Assembly: GCA_007125455.1 (NCBI GenBank)
Contig: SLDE01000073.1
Span: 1 to 13,157, forward strand
Origin: Ectothiorhodospiraceae bacterium
GTDB taxonomy: Bacteria > Pseudomonadota > Gammaproteobacteria > Thiohalomonadales > Thiohalomonadaceae
Reading direction: 5' to 3'
DNA length: 13,157 bases
Shown here: in pieces, positions 1-6,095 of the stretch
How the letters are laid out: each line of letters opens with the position of its first letter
Position numbering within the stretch: position 1 is the first letter of the stretch
Translations under genes and position numbers: made by a program
The notes under the pieces: generated by a model
Database searches by the model: none
What the model saw: the letters and a program-made list of their open reading frames with translations, nothing else
Told to the model about the DNA's origin: nothing

Positions 1-600
1 GTGCATAGCCTAAAGGGTTCCGGTGGTACCCACGGCCTGGTGGTGATCAGCAACATCTGCCACCAATTGGAAAATATCCTTGCCCGCTTCGATGATGGTG
101 GCCTGGACGGCGAGGCGATCTCGCTGGCGCTGAACCACGTGGATCTGCTGCGCCGAGTAGCCGAGCGAGCACACGATGATGAGGATGATCTGGCCGATAT
201 CCACGCTACCTTGGCCGACATGCAGCCCCAGAGGCTGCAGGCTCAGCGTTCGGTGCTGATTGCTGAGTCCTCCGCGATGATGGCCAAGCTGTGTAAGAAG
301 GCGCTGGCCGGAGAGCAGGTACAACTGACCTGGGTGCAGGATGGCCTCAGCGCCCTACAGCACCTGACCCGGGACCGTTACGATCTTTTGGTACTAGGGC
401 GCGAGCTGGCGCAGCTCAATGGCATTGCGGTGGTGGCAGCGCTGCGCGCCGCCAATGGCAGCAACAGCCAAATCCCGGTGATCCTGCTGACCAGCAACCA
501 GGCGGGGTTGCCCGATTACCTACATATCGACCAGGTGGTTCCGCGTGATAAGCAACTTGCCAGCCGCCTGGCCTCCGTCTCAGCAGCAGTCTACGCCTAG
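1..600 (+). CDS. C-terminal part of Hpt/receiver phosphorelay protein (5' truncated)
   Basis: Only the last 199 codons are in the window. The initial GTG is probably an internal valine, because the reading frame opens inside an Hpt domain: H2 in HSLKGSGGTHGL is the expected phosphorylatable histidine, followed by the helix that normally packs against it. After a linker of about 50 residues comes a receiver-like domain (about 83-199). Its layout follows CheY, but key positions are altered. The acidic pair is ES (89-90), and the phospho-acceptor Asp is replaced by Gly133 within YDLLVLGRELAQLNG. The Thr (T164 in LLTS) and Lys (K184) positions look kept. It should therefore be a pseudo-receiver that binds a partner without being phosphorylated there. 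A CheA-like or hybrid kinase of a chemotaxis or twitching system is plausible, given the aer-cheV pair downstream, but the kinase domain is outside the window. Confidence 0.8.
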   Translation: MHSLKGSGGTHGLVVISNICHQLENILARFDDGGLDGEAISLALNHVDLLRRVAERAHDDEDDLADIHATLADMQPQRLQAQRSVLIAESSAMMAKLCKKALAGEQVQLTWVQDGLSALQHLTRDRYDLLVLGRELAQLNGIAVVAALRAANGSNSQIPVILLTSNQAGLPDYLHIDQVVPRDKQLASRLASVSAAVYA

Positions 601-611
601 CCCATCCCACT

Positions 612-647
612 GCACACTGCAAAATGCAGCTGCATTTTGCAGTGTGC
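612..647. repeat. 36-bp perfect palindrome after the Hpt/receiver gene
   Basis: The two 18-nt arms, GCACACTGCAAAATGCAG and its exact complement, meet at 629/630 with no spacer. The next outward pair (611/648) would be T-G. It begins 11 nt after the stop codon of the upstream gene. As RNA it could form a very stable hairpin, allowing a few central unpaired bases. No T-tract follows on the plus strand, so it is not a textbook intrinsic terminator. A terminator, an mRNA-stabilising hairpin or a dyad protein site are all possible. Confidence 0.85.
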
Positions 648-908
648 GACCGAATGACATCCTACTATTGTCAGCTTTGCCGTTTACAAAATCCTCTACA
701 CCCGTCAAAAGCGCCTAGATCCTCATACGGACGGTTGGCATGGTTTTTGATTGTTAAGTTGTATGACAAGCGAAGTCAGCGGGGCTGTGGATGCTCAGCC
801 GTTGTTCACGCAGCTTGCTAGAGCCAGGGCGAACGTAGTTTGCGATGGCTATGACAGTACCTGTCCGACACCGGGCATGAGAAAGATGACACCACAGGAA
901 TCACGCAC
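648..908. other. Gene-poor leader before the aer-like gene
   Basis: Apart from the palindrome, this gap holds no convincing gene. A 65-codon frame (624-821) starts inside the palindrome and lacks a ribosome site. No clear sigma70 or sigma28 promoter was found by eye. The best promoter-like element is TTGGCATGG then TTTTTGAT at about 735-751. It has the -24 GG at 737-738 and 10 nt to the -12 position, but reads GA instead of GC there, so it is a weak sigma54 candidate at most. A Shine-Dalgarno-like ACAGGAA lies 8 nt before the ATG at 909. Confidence 0.4.
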
Positions 909-2495
909 ATGAAAAAGAATCTGCCGATCACCAATGTTGAGCAAGACTACGCAGACACCGCCAATATCCTTTCGACCACCGATTTGAAGGGGGCGATCAG
1001 CTACTTCAACAAGGACTTTCTCGACATCAGTGGCTTTGAAGTCGATGAGTTGATGCGCAAGAACCATAACGTGGTACGCCATCCGGAGATGCCGCCAGCG
1101 GCCTTTGAGGATCTGTGGGGTACGGTCAAGTCCGGCAAGTCCTGGATGGGGATCGTCAAGAATCGCTGCAAGAACGGTGATCACTACTGGGTGAATGCCT
1201 ATGTGACCCCGATCATGAAAAACGGTAGCGCCGTGGAATACCAGTCGGTGCGCAGCAAGCCGACCCGCGAGGACGTTGAGCGTGCCGAGCAGCTTTACAG
1301 CCGCATTAATGCGGGCAAGAAGCCACACGGTATCGACAAGCCGCTACTGGGAATGCTGCCCAAGGCCCTGCTGGGCACCCTGTTTATCTGGCTGGTGAGC
1401 CTGGCGGTGGGGATCGGGCTGTTTGCGATGCCGATCTCGGCGGCCATCGCCTCGCTGGTGGTGGGCGTGGTGGCCAGTGGCGCGCTGCTAGGCTATCTTT
1501 ACCGCCCGCTGGGTAAGGTGATCAGCCATGCGCGCAAGGTGAATAACAACCCCATTGCCCGCCACGTCTATACCGGACGCAGTGATGAAGTCGGTGACCT
1601 GCTGCTGGCCATCCGCACCCTGGAGAGCGAGACCGGCGGGGTGATCGGGCGGATTGCCGATTCGGCCAACCAGCTTACCACCCGCGCCGGAGAGATGATG
1701 TCGGCCATCGCCAATACCGCGCAGGGGGTGCAGACCCAGTTTTCCGAGACCGATCAGGTCGCCACGGCGGTGAACGAGATGTCGGCCAGTGTGCAGGAGG
1801 TGGCAAGCAACGCCCAGCAGACCGCCAATGCCGCCCATACCGCCAGGGAGGAGGCGGTGCAGGGCAAACAGGTGGTGCACGATACCATGTCCAGTATTAA
1901 GTCGCTGGCGGAAGAGGTCGAGCAGGCCGCCACGGTGATCCGCAAGCTGGAGAGCGACAGCAGCGATATCACCAAGATCGTCGATGTGATCCAGGGGATC
2001 TCTGAGCAGACCAATCTGCTGGCCCTCAATGCCGCGATTGAGGCGGCCCGTGCCGGCGAGCAGGGGCGAGGTTTTGCGGTAGTGGCCGATGAGGTACGCA
2101 CCCTGGCACAGCGCACCCACGATGCCACCGATGAGATCAAGGGGATGATCACCAAGATCCAGCACGGCTCACAAAATGCCGTGGAGGTGATGGATCGTGG
2201 GCGCAATCGTGCCGCCGACGGGGTAGACAAGGCGGCCCACGCGGTGAACTCACTGGATACTATTGCCGATGCGATTACCACCATCAACGACATGAGTAGC
2301 CAGATCGCCACGGCGGTAGAAGAGCAAAGTGCCGTGGCGGAGGAGATCAACCGGAGTATCATGACCATTCGCGATATCGCCGAGCACACCATGCAGGAGT
2401 CGGCTCACAGTGAAGAGTCGGCTACGGCGATGAATCAAATGGCCGAAGATCTGGCCACCCTGGCAGAGCAGTTCTGGGAAAAGCGCCGCAGCTAA
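909..2495 (+). CDS. aer: Aer-like PAS energy-taxis receptor (methyl-accepting chemotaxis protein family)
   Basis: Cytoplasm-facing redox/energy sensor expected to control CheA activity in the chemoreceptor array. Residues about 15-120 form a PAS domain very close to Aer: LSTTDLKG, then NHNVVRHPEMPPAAF, then W79 and GIVKNRCKNGDHYWV. These are the segments that bind FAD in E. coli Aer, and W79 falls at the equivalent position. Residues about 152-197 are two short hydrophobic segments separated by AMPISA, consistent with an Aer-type membrane hairpin. A HAMP-like region follows (about 198-250), then the MA signalling domain. The invariant hairpin tip ISEQTNLLALNAAIEAARAG lies at 364-383 and continues to about 403. 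There is no periplasmic ligand domain. The C-terminus (QFWEKRRS) lacks a CheR/CheB-tethering pentapeptide. The 528-residue length fits Aer. The ATG at 909 is supported by AGGA 8 nt upstream and by alignment to the Aer N-terminus. cheV follows after 11 nt, indicating one operon. Membrane topology and FAD binding are inferred from the family. Confidence 0.93.
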   Translation: MKKNLPITNVEQDYADTANILSTTDLKGAISYFNKDFLDISGFEVDELMRKNHNVVRHPEMPPAAFEDLWGTVKSGKSWMGIVKNRCKNGDHYWVNAYVTPIMKNGSAVEYQSVRSKPTREDVERAEQLYSRINAGKKPHGIDKPLLGMLPKALLGTLFIWLVSLAVGIGLFAMPISAAIASLVVGVVASGALLGYLYRPLGKVISHARKVNNNPIARHVYTGRSDEVGDLLLAIRTLESETGGVIGRIADSANQLTTRAGEMMSAIANTAQGVQTQFSETDQVATAVNEMSASVQEVASNAQQTANAAHTAREEAVQGKQVVHDTMSSIKSLAEEVEQAATVIRKLESDSSDITKIVDVIQGISEQTNLLALNAAIEAARAGEQGRGFAVVADEVRTLAQRTHDATDEIKGMITKIQHGSQNAVEVMDRGRNRAADGVDKAAHAVNSLDTIADAITTINDMSSQIATAVEEQSAVAEEINRSIMTIRDIAEHTMQESAHSEESATAMNQMAEDLATLAEQFWEKRRS

Positions 2496-2506
2496 TACGG
2501 GGTAGA

Positions 2507-3481
2507 ATGAAGATGTCATCAACCATGAAATCAGTGGACGAGCGCACCGGCCTGGCCGGGGCGAATCGTCTGGAGATCCTGCTGTTCAGCCTGGGTAAGG
2601 ATACCAATACCGGAAGGGAAGAGGTGTTTGGCCTGAATGTATTCAAGATCCGCGAAGTGATCGCCATGCCACCGATCACCCATGCCCCGGATATGCCAGC
2701 GGGTGTAGAAGGGATGATCAGTCTGCGTAATACCATGATCCCGGTGATTAACCTGGGCAAATTCTGTGATGTGGTTAGTGAGGGTGAGTCAGGGGTCCTG
2801 ATTGTCACCGAATACAATCGCAGTACCCACGGCCTGATGGTCGCCTCGGTAGAGGAGATCAAACGCATGGCCTGGAATGATATCAAGGTGCCACCGCAGA
2901 TGATGGCCCATCGACATGGTGGCTTGGTGACCGCCGTGACCGAATTGGAGGATGGGCGGATCGCAATGATCATCGATGTGGAAAAGGTGCTCGCCGAAAC
3001 CGAAGGGGTAGGGGAAGACCCCACCCTGTTTGCCGGGATCGAGGCAGTGGAACAACAGGCGACCATCTTCTTCGCCGACGACTCGGTGGTTGCGCGCAAG
3101 CAGATCACCGCCACCTTGGAGCATCTGGGTGTTCGTCATCTATCCGCTAAAAATGGGGAGGAGGCCTGGGATAAGCTACAGGAGCTTGCCGAGCGTTCCG
3201 ATGCCAGTCATGTGCCGGTGTATGAGATGGTTAGCGCCATCCTCACCGATGTTGAGATGCCCGGTATGGACGGTTACGTACTGACCCGCAAGATCAAGGC
3301 GGACCCGCGCTTCAAAGGCATCCCGGTGATTATGCACTCCTCACTTTCCTCCGATGCAAATATCTCCATCGGCACCCAAGTCGGCGCGGATGCCTATGTA
3401 CCCAAATTCGATCCGCAAGAGTTGGCCAAGGTACTCAAGAGTGTATTGAAGTCATCAAGCAGTAATACCAAGCCAGGTTAA
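2507..3481 (+). CDS. cheV: Chemotaxis coupling protein CheV (CheW domain + receiver)
   Basis: A 324-residue protein with the standard CheV layout. The CheW-like domain (about 18-165) has NRLEILLF, FGLNVFKIREVI and MISLRNTMIPVINLGKF, typical of the surface that bridges receptors and CheA. A receiver domain spans about 185-315. Its active site looks intact: D191/D192, phospho-acceptor D248 in LTDVEMPGMDG, S278 at the Thr/Ser position and K300. Phosphorylation by CheA would be expected to tune coupling, as in other CheV proteins. The gene begins 11 nt after the aer-like stop, so this receptor and coupler are probably co-expressed. Start choice is uncertain between ATG 2507, ATG 2513 and ATG 2525. 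GGGG at 2499-2502 is close to the first and better spaced for the second. The common CheV N-terminus SVDERTGL begins just after the third. Confidence 0.93.
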   Translation: MKMSSTMKSVDERTGLAGANRLEILLFSLGKDTNTGREEVFGLNVFKIREVIAMPPITHAPDMPAGVEGMISLRNTMIPVINLGKFCDVVSEGESGVLIVTEYNRSTHGLMVASVEEIKRMAWNDIKVPPQMMAHRHGGLVTAVTELEDGRIAMIIDVEKVLAETEGVGEDPTLFAGIEAVEQQATIFFADDSVVARKQITATLEHLGVRHLSAKNGEEAWDKLQELAERSDASHVPVYEMVSAILTDVEMPGMDGYVLTRKIKADPRFKGIPVIMHSSLSSDANISIGTQVGADAYVPKFDPQELAKVLKSVLKSSSSNTKPG

Positions 3482-3489
3482 CCGCAGCT

Positions 3490-3528
3490 GAGGTGGCTTT
3501 ACGCTCGCATTTTCGGTGGGGCCACCTT
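3490..3528 (+). terminator. Weak hairpin downstream of cheV (possible terminator)
   Basis: AGGTGGC (3491-3497) pairs exactly with GCCACCT (3521-3527) around a 23-nt loop. The same 3' arm can instead pair with GGTGG at 3515-3519 to make a compact local hairpin, so the two structures exclude each other. The element is flanked by 8-bp direct repeats ACCGCAGC (3481-3488 and 3530-3537). No U-tract follows. End of the aer-cheV transcript is the natural reading, but evidence is thin. Confidence 0.35.
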
Positions 3529-3616
3529 CACCGCAGCGAACAGCATGGCTTTCCATCGCATACCCGTTCGATCCGAGGTGAATAAGTGCACTTAAAAACA
3601 ACAACATAGATAGTTG

Positions 3617-3644
3617 TTGACACGCTGTTTCAGGGCCGTATAAT
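3617..3644 (+). promoter_or_regulatory. Consensus sigma70 promoter of tRNA-Val
   Basis: A perfect -35 TTGACA (3617-3622) and a perfect -10 TATAAT (3639-3644) are separated by 16 bp. Transcription should start near 3651, about 10 nt before the tRNA. The GC-rich discriminator (GCACCGC) after the -10 box is typical of stable-RNA promoters under stringent control, so growth-rate regulation is likely. Confidence 0.9.
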
Positions 3645-3660
3645 GCACCGCTTCAACGAC

Positions 3661-3737
3661 AGGCGCGTAGCTCAGTTGGTTAGAGCACCACCTTGACATG
3701 GTGGGGGTCGTTGGTTCAAATCCAATCGCGCCTACCA
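3661..3737 (+). tRNA. tRNA-Val, anticodon GAC
   Basis: A complete 77-nt cloverleaf can be drawn. The acceptor stem AGGCGCG pairs with CGCGCCT, followed by discriminator A and an encoded CCA (3735-3737). The D-arm is GCTC/GAGC. The anticodon stem is CCACC/GGTGG with loop TTGACAT, giving anticodon GAC (valine, GUC/GUU codons). The T-arm GTTGG/CCAAT has one G-U pair and loop TTCAAAT. The anticodon arm matches enterobacterial tRNA-Val(GAC). It is a single tRNA unit with its own promoter and terminator. No duplicated tRNA 3' end was noticed that would mark an integrated element. Confidence 0.97.
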
Positions 3738-3745
3738 ACATTCGG

Positions 3746-3779
3746 ACGGCGGCCAGGGTATTCCCGGCCGCCGTTTTTT
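3746..3779 (+). terminator. Rho-independent terminator of tRNA-Val
   Basis: The stem ACGGCGGCC (3746-3754) pairs with GGCCGCCGT (3766-3774). An inner GGG/CCC extension closes a TATT loop, with one unpaired A. A run of six T (3774-3779) follows. It lies 9 nt after the tRNA CCA end. Confidence 0.92.
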
Positions 3780-3859
3780 CGTTCTGTCCCCCGCCTTGTT
3801 TACTGTCGGCTTGTCGTTATAATCAGGCCCTTTCTTATCCATCTATTCGGGAGTCCGCC

Positions 3860-4438
3860 TTGACTATCTGGAAGTCTGTGCCGTTATTGTTGTTGCTTGT
3901 TGTGCTCACTGCCTGTGGTACACGCCACCCCTTGGGGATCACCGATGATGAATGGGAGGCGATGAGTGTGGAGCAGCGCATACAGGCCCGTGAGCAGCAG
4001 GCTGCGCTGGATAAGGCGGCGGCAGAACGCCGTGCGGAGGAGGCCAGGCTGCGTGAGGCGGAAGAGCGGCGCCTGCTGATGGAGCTGGAGGTGCGCCGCG
4101 GTGAGGCGGCCTATGGGGAGCGGGTGCAGTGCGTCCTGTCCCGTGCTGAGGCCTATCTGGGGCGTGAGTGGCGGGATATGGAGCCCATTGCCCTGGATCT
4201 GGTAACGGGTATTGAGGTGGCTTACGAGCTGGTGCAGCTTGGCCCCCGTTCCCGTTATTCCACCGATGTGTACGCCGCTTTTGACGGACAGACGGTATCT
4301 CTGTGCCGTTACAGCAACAGTTCCCGACAGTGTGCGCGTATGCCGGGTACGCAGCGTGATTACCGGCGCGGGATACAGCAGCCGGTGGTAGCCGAGGATT
4401 TCCTGCGTGGGCAGTTGCGTTGTAATCTGGTGTATTAA
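3860..4438 (+). CDS. Putative outer-envelope lipoprotein of unknown function
   Basis: Not recognised as a known family. The start is taken as TTG 3860, because GGGAG sits 6 nt upstream and the translation then opens with a compact lipoprotein signal: W4, K5, a Leu/Val core at 9-16 and the lipobox LTAC with C19. Starts further upstream in this frame would overlap the tRNA and its terminator. The 192-residue product has a charged Glu/Arg/Ala-rich stretch at about 36-88 predicted to be a long helix or coiled coil. A compact C-terminal domain (about 89-192) has four Cys (91, 149, 158, 188), enough for two disulfides in the periplasm. Gly20 after the lipidated Cys is not an inner-membrane retention signal, so outer-membrane sorting is likely. 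The stop overlaps by 3 nt the stop of the convergent sigma54 regulator gene. Confidence 0.8.
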   Translation: MTIWKSVPLLLLLVVLTACGTRHPLGITDDEWEAMSVEQRIQAREQQAALDKAAAERRAEEARLREAEERRLLMELEVRRGEAAYGERVQCVLSRAEAYLGREWRDMEPIALDLVTGIEVAYELVQLGPRSRYSTDVYAAFDGQTVSLCRYSNSSRQCARMPGTQRDYRRGIQQPVVAEDFLRGQLRCNLVY

Positions 4439-5781
4439 GGCTCGATATCCATTTTTTGCATCCGTCGCCAGAGGGTGGTGCGGTCGATATTCAGTAGGGC
4501 AGCGGCCACCGCGCGGCTGCCGTTGGCCTTTTCGAGTGCGTCAATGATCTCTTGGCGTTGCTGTTGATCCCCCTGGCTGCTGGCCTGGTTGGGCGGGTTG
4601 CGGTTGTGCTGGCTGTATTGGCGAATATCCATCGGCAGGCTCTGGGGGGTAACTACTTTGTTTTCGGCACAGACAATGCCGTGTTCTACTGCGTTGGCCA
4701 ATTCACGCACATTCCCCGGCCAGGGGTAATCCATCATCATCCCCATCGCCTGTTGGTTGCATTGAATGTCAGTCGGGTAACCTTTCACACTAAGTTGCGA
4801 GCAAAAGTGCTTGATTAGCAAAGGAATGTCGCCAGGGCGATCCCGTAGGGGAGGGACCAGCAGCGGGATCACTGCCAGGCGGTAGTAGAGATCGGCGCGA
4901 AACAGCCCTTCGTCTACCGCGTCGCGCAGATTGCTGTTGCTGGCACTGATGATGCGTACATCTACCTCCACGCTTTTGTCCGAACCGACCATCTCAAAGC
5001 ACTGGTCTTGCAGCACCTTGAGCAGCTTGGCCTGTAGGTTGAGTGGCAGTTCGCTGATCTCGTCGAGAAACAGGGTGCCTCTGTGGGCGGCCTGGAAGCG
5101 TCCGGGGCGGTCCTGCACCGCGCCGGTGAAGGCACCCTTGATATGGCCAAACAGCTCCGACTCGATCAACGATTCGGGGATCGCTGCGCAGTTGACCTCG
5201 ACAAAGGGCTGATTGCTGCGCTTGCTCATCTTGTGTAGGAGGCGGGCGATCTGGGTCTTGCCGGTGCCCGATTCGCCCTGCAAGAGGACAAAGGCGTTGG
5301 TTGGGGCGACCTGGCGTATGCGCGAAAGGATGGCCAGCAGTTGTGGGTCGTTGGTGATCAATTCACCACCACCGGAGAGTACTGCCTCCAGGCGGCGGTG
5401 CTCGGTCAGATCACGGATGACAATCAGACGAAGCCGGTTGTCGGTATTGGGGATCTCTACCAGGCCGCTGTTGAATTCCAGAAAGCGGGTATTCTCGCCG
5501 GATTCTACCTCCTGTTCGAAACGAACGAAGTTACCACTGGGGCGACCGGCGGCATCCACTTCACCGGCCTCGATGGCCGCTTTAAGCAGGGACTTTTGCA
5601 GGTTGATGCTACCTAGCCGCTTGATATCCTGCAGTTGTTTGACGCTATCGATCGAGAGCAACCTGAGCGCCGCCGGGTTGTGGTATATCACCTTGCCGTG
5701 AGGATCGGCGAAGAGCACCCCTTCGTCGATATGGGTCACTACCGACGCCAATACCGGCAAAACCTGCTCGATACTATTCAT
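4435..5781 (-). CDS. PAS-domain sigma54-dependent transcriptional activator, Fis-type
   Basis: An enhancer-binding protein that should hydrolyse ATP to open sigma54-RNA polymerase promoters. Start chosen at 5781 (MNSIEQVL), preceded on its strand by GGAGAGAG; a 12-codon longer frame from 5817 lacks this support. The 448 residues comprise an N-terminal PAS-like sensor (about 8-130, with DEGVLFADPHGKVIYHNPAAL) and an AAA+ domain (about 140-375). The AAA+ domain has Walker A GESGTGKT (169-176), the sigma54-contact loop GAFTGA (216-221), Walker B LFLDE (237-241), an R-finger region FRADLYYRL and sensor II GNVREL (356-361). A Gln-rich linker leads to a Fis-like helix-turn-helix (about 408-445, SRAVAAALLNIDRTTLWRRM). 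No receiver domain is present, so control is probably by a ligand or redox signal on the PAS domain. It is divergent from an RND operon preceded by a sigma54 promoter, the likely target. The signal is unknown. Confidence 0.93.
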   Translation of the reverse strand: MNSIEQVLPVLASVVTHIDEGVLFADPHGKVIYHNPAALRLLSIDSVKQLQDIKRLGSINLQKSLLKAAIEAGEVDAAGRPSGNFVRFEQEVESGENTRFLEFNSGLVEIPNTDNRLRLIVIRDLTEHRRLEAVLSGGGELITNDPQLLAILSRIRQVAPTNAFVLLQGESGTGKTQIARLLHKMSKRSNQPFVEVNCAAIPESLIESELFGHIKGAFTGAVQDRPGRFQAAHRGTLFLDEISELPLNLQAKLLKVLQDQCFEMVGSDKSVEVDVRIISASNSNLRDAVDEGLFRADLYYRLAVIPLLVPPLRDRPGDIPLLIKHFCSQLSVKGYPTDIQCNQQAMGMMMDYPWPGNVRELANAVEHGIVCAENKVVTPQSLPMDIRQYSQHNRNPPNQASSQGDQQQRQEIIDALEKANGSRAVAAALLNIDRTTLWRRMQKMDIEP

Positions 5782-5803
5782 TATTCTCTCTCCTCGCCGT
5801 TGC

Positions 5804-5828
5804 GCAACATGTTGCATGATACTGCAAC
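5804..5828. promoter_or_regulatory. GTTGC/GCAAC dyads at the activator gene start
   Basis: A perfect 12-bp palindrome GCAACATGTTGC (5804-5815) overlaps a second dyad, GTTGCA-N6-TGCAAC (5811-5828). They lie 23-47 bp upstream of the activator start codon and about 160-185 bp upstream of the predicted start site of the RND operon. This is the usual distance for sigma54 enhancer sites. Binding by the adjacent Fis-type activator, with autoregulation, is inferred. Confidence 0.55.
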
Positions 5829-5904
5829 TTTAGGCTATGTGCTTTAAATACATGGAGTTACAGGGTATGTTTCGGCTGTTGCGTAGCGGGTTGCGGTGCA
5901 GCCG

Positions 5905-5918
5905 GTTGCAACTGCAAC
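5905..5918. promoter_or_regulatory. Proximal GTTGCA-N2-TGCAAC dyad (candidate enhancer site)
   Basis: GTTGCA and TGCAAC arms are separated by AC, centred about 78 bp upstream of the predicted sigma54 transcription start. It uses the same hexamers as the distal dyad at 5811-5828 but with a 2-nt rather than 6-nt spacer. Two further GTTGCG half-motifs (5878-5883 and 5890-5895) lie between, 12 bp apart. Confidence 0.5.
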
Positions 5919-5963
5919 ATCACGGAGTGGGGGCTTTCCTTAATTATCAATGAGATAGCATGT

Positions 5964-5980
5964 TGGCATGGCTTGTGCTT
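5964..5980 (+). promoter_or_regulatory. Sigma54 (-24/-12) promoter of the RND operon
   Basis: TTGGCATGG begins at 5964 and GTGCTT follows at 5975-5980. The invariant -24 GG (5965-5966) and -12 GC (5977-5978) are separated by exactly 10 nt, as sigma54 requires. It differs from TGGCACG-N4-TTGC at one position in each element. Transcription would begin near 5990, giving an untranslated leader of about 106 nt before the adaptor ATG. The divergent sigma54 activator and the dyads upstream support the call. Confidence 0.75.
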
Positions 5981-5988
5981 GAGGATTG

Positions 5989-6055
5989 CCTGTTGATTAA
6001 CAGGATTCCCGATGGGTACATTGTTGGTGTAGGCTGTGATTGTCGGCTTCGGCCG
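5989..6055 (+). other. Two hairpins in the RND operon leader
   Basis: CCTGTT/AACAGG with loop GATT (5989-6004) lies at the predicted 5' end of the sigma54 transcript. CGGC/GCCG closing a TTCG loop (6044-6055) is the extra-stable C(UUCG)G tetraloop type. A 5'-end hairpin commonly protects mRNA, and the pair may set leader stability. No riboswitch class was recognised. Confidence 0.45.
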
Positions 6056-6095
6056 CTCAAAACGAGATAAAACAACAAACGGGGGATGCAGGCCC

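Noticed and set aside
624..821. 65-codon open frame in the intergenic region after the Hpt/receiver gene
   Set aside because: It starts inside the perfect palindrome, has no ribosome binding site, and its composition is not protein-like.
3661..3737. tRNA-Val as an integration (att) site
   Set aside because: No repeat of the tRNA 3' end and no integrase or phage gene was seen in the window.
3698..3859. In-frame extension of the lipoprotein gene upstream through the tRNA
   Set aside because: It would translate tRNA and terminator sequence. TTG 3860 has a well-placed ribosome site and directly precedes a lipoprotein signal.
5782..5817. Twelve-codon N-terminal extension of the sigma54 activator
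   Set aside because: The internal ATG at 5781 has a better ribosome site, and the extension would overlap the dyad operator.
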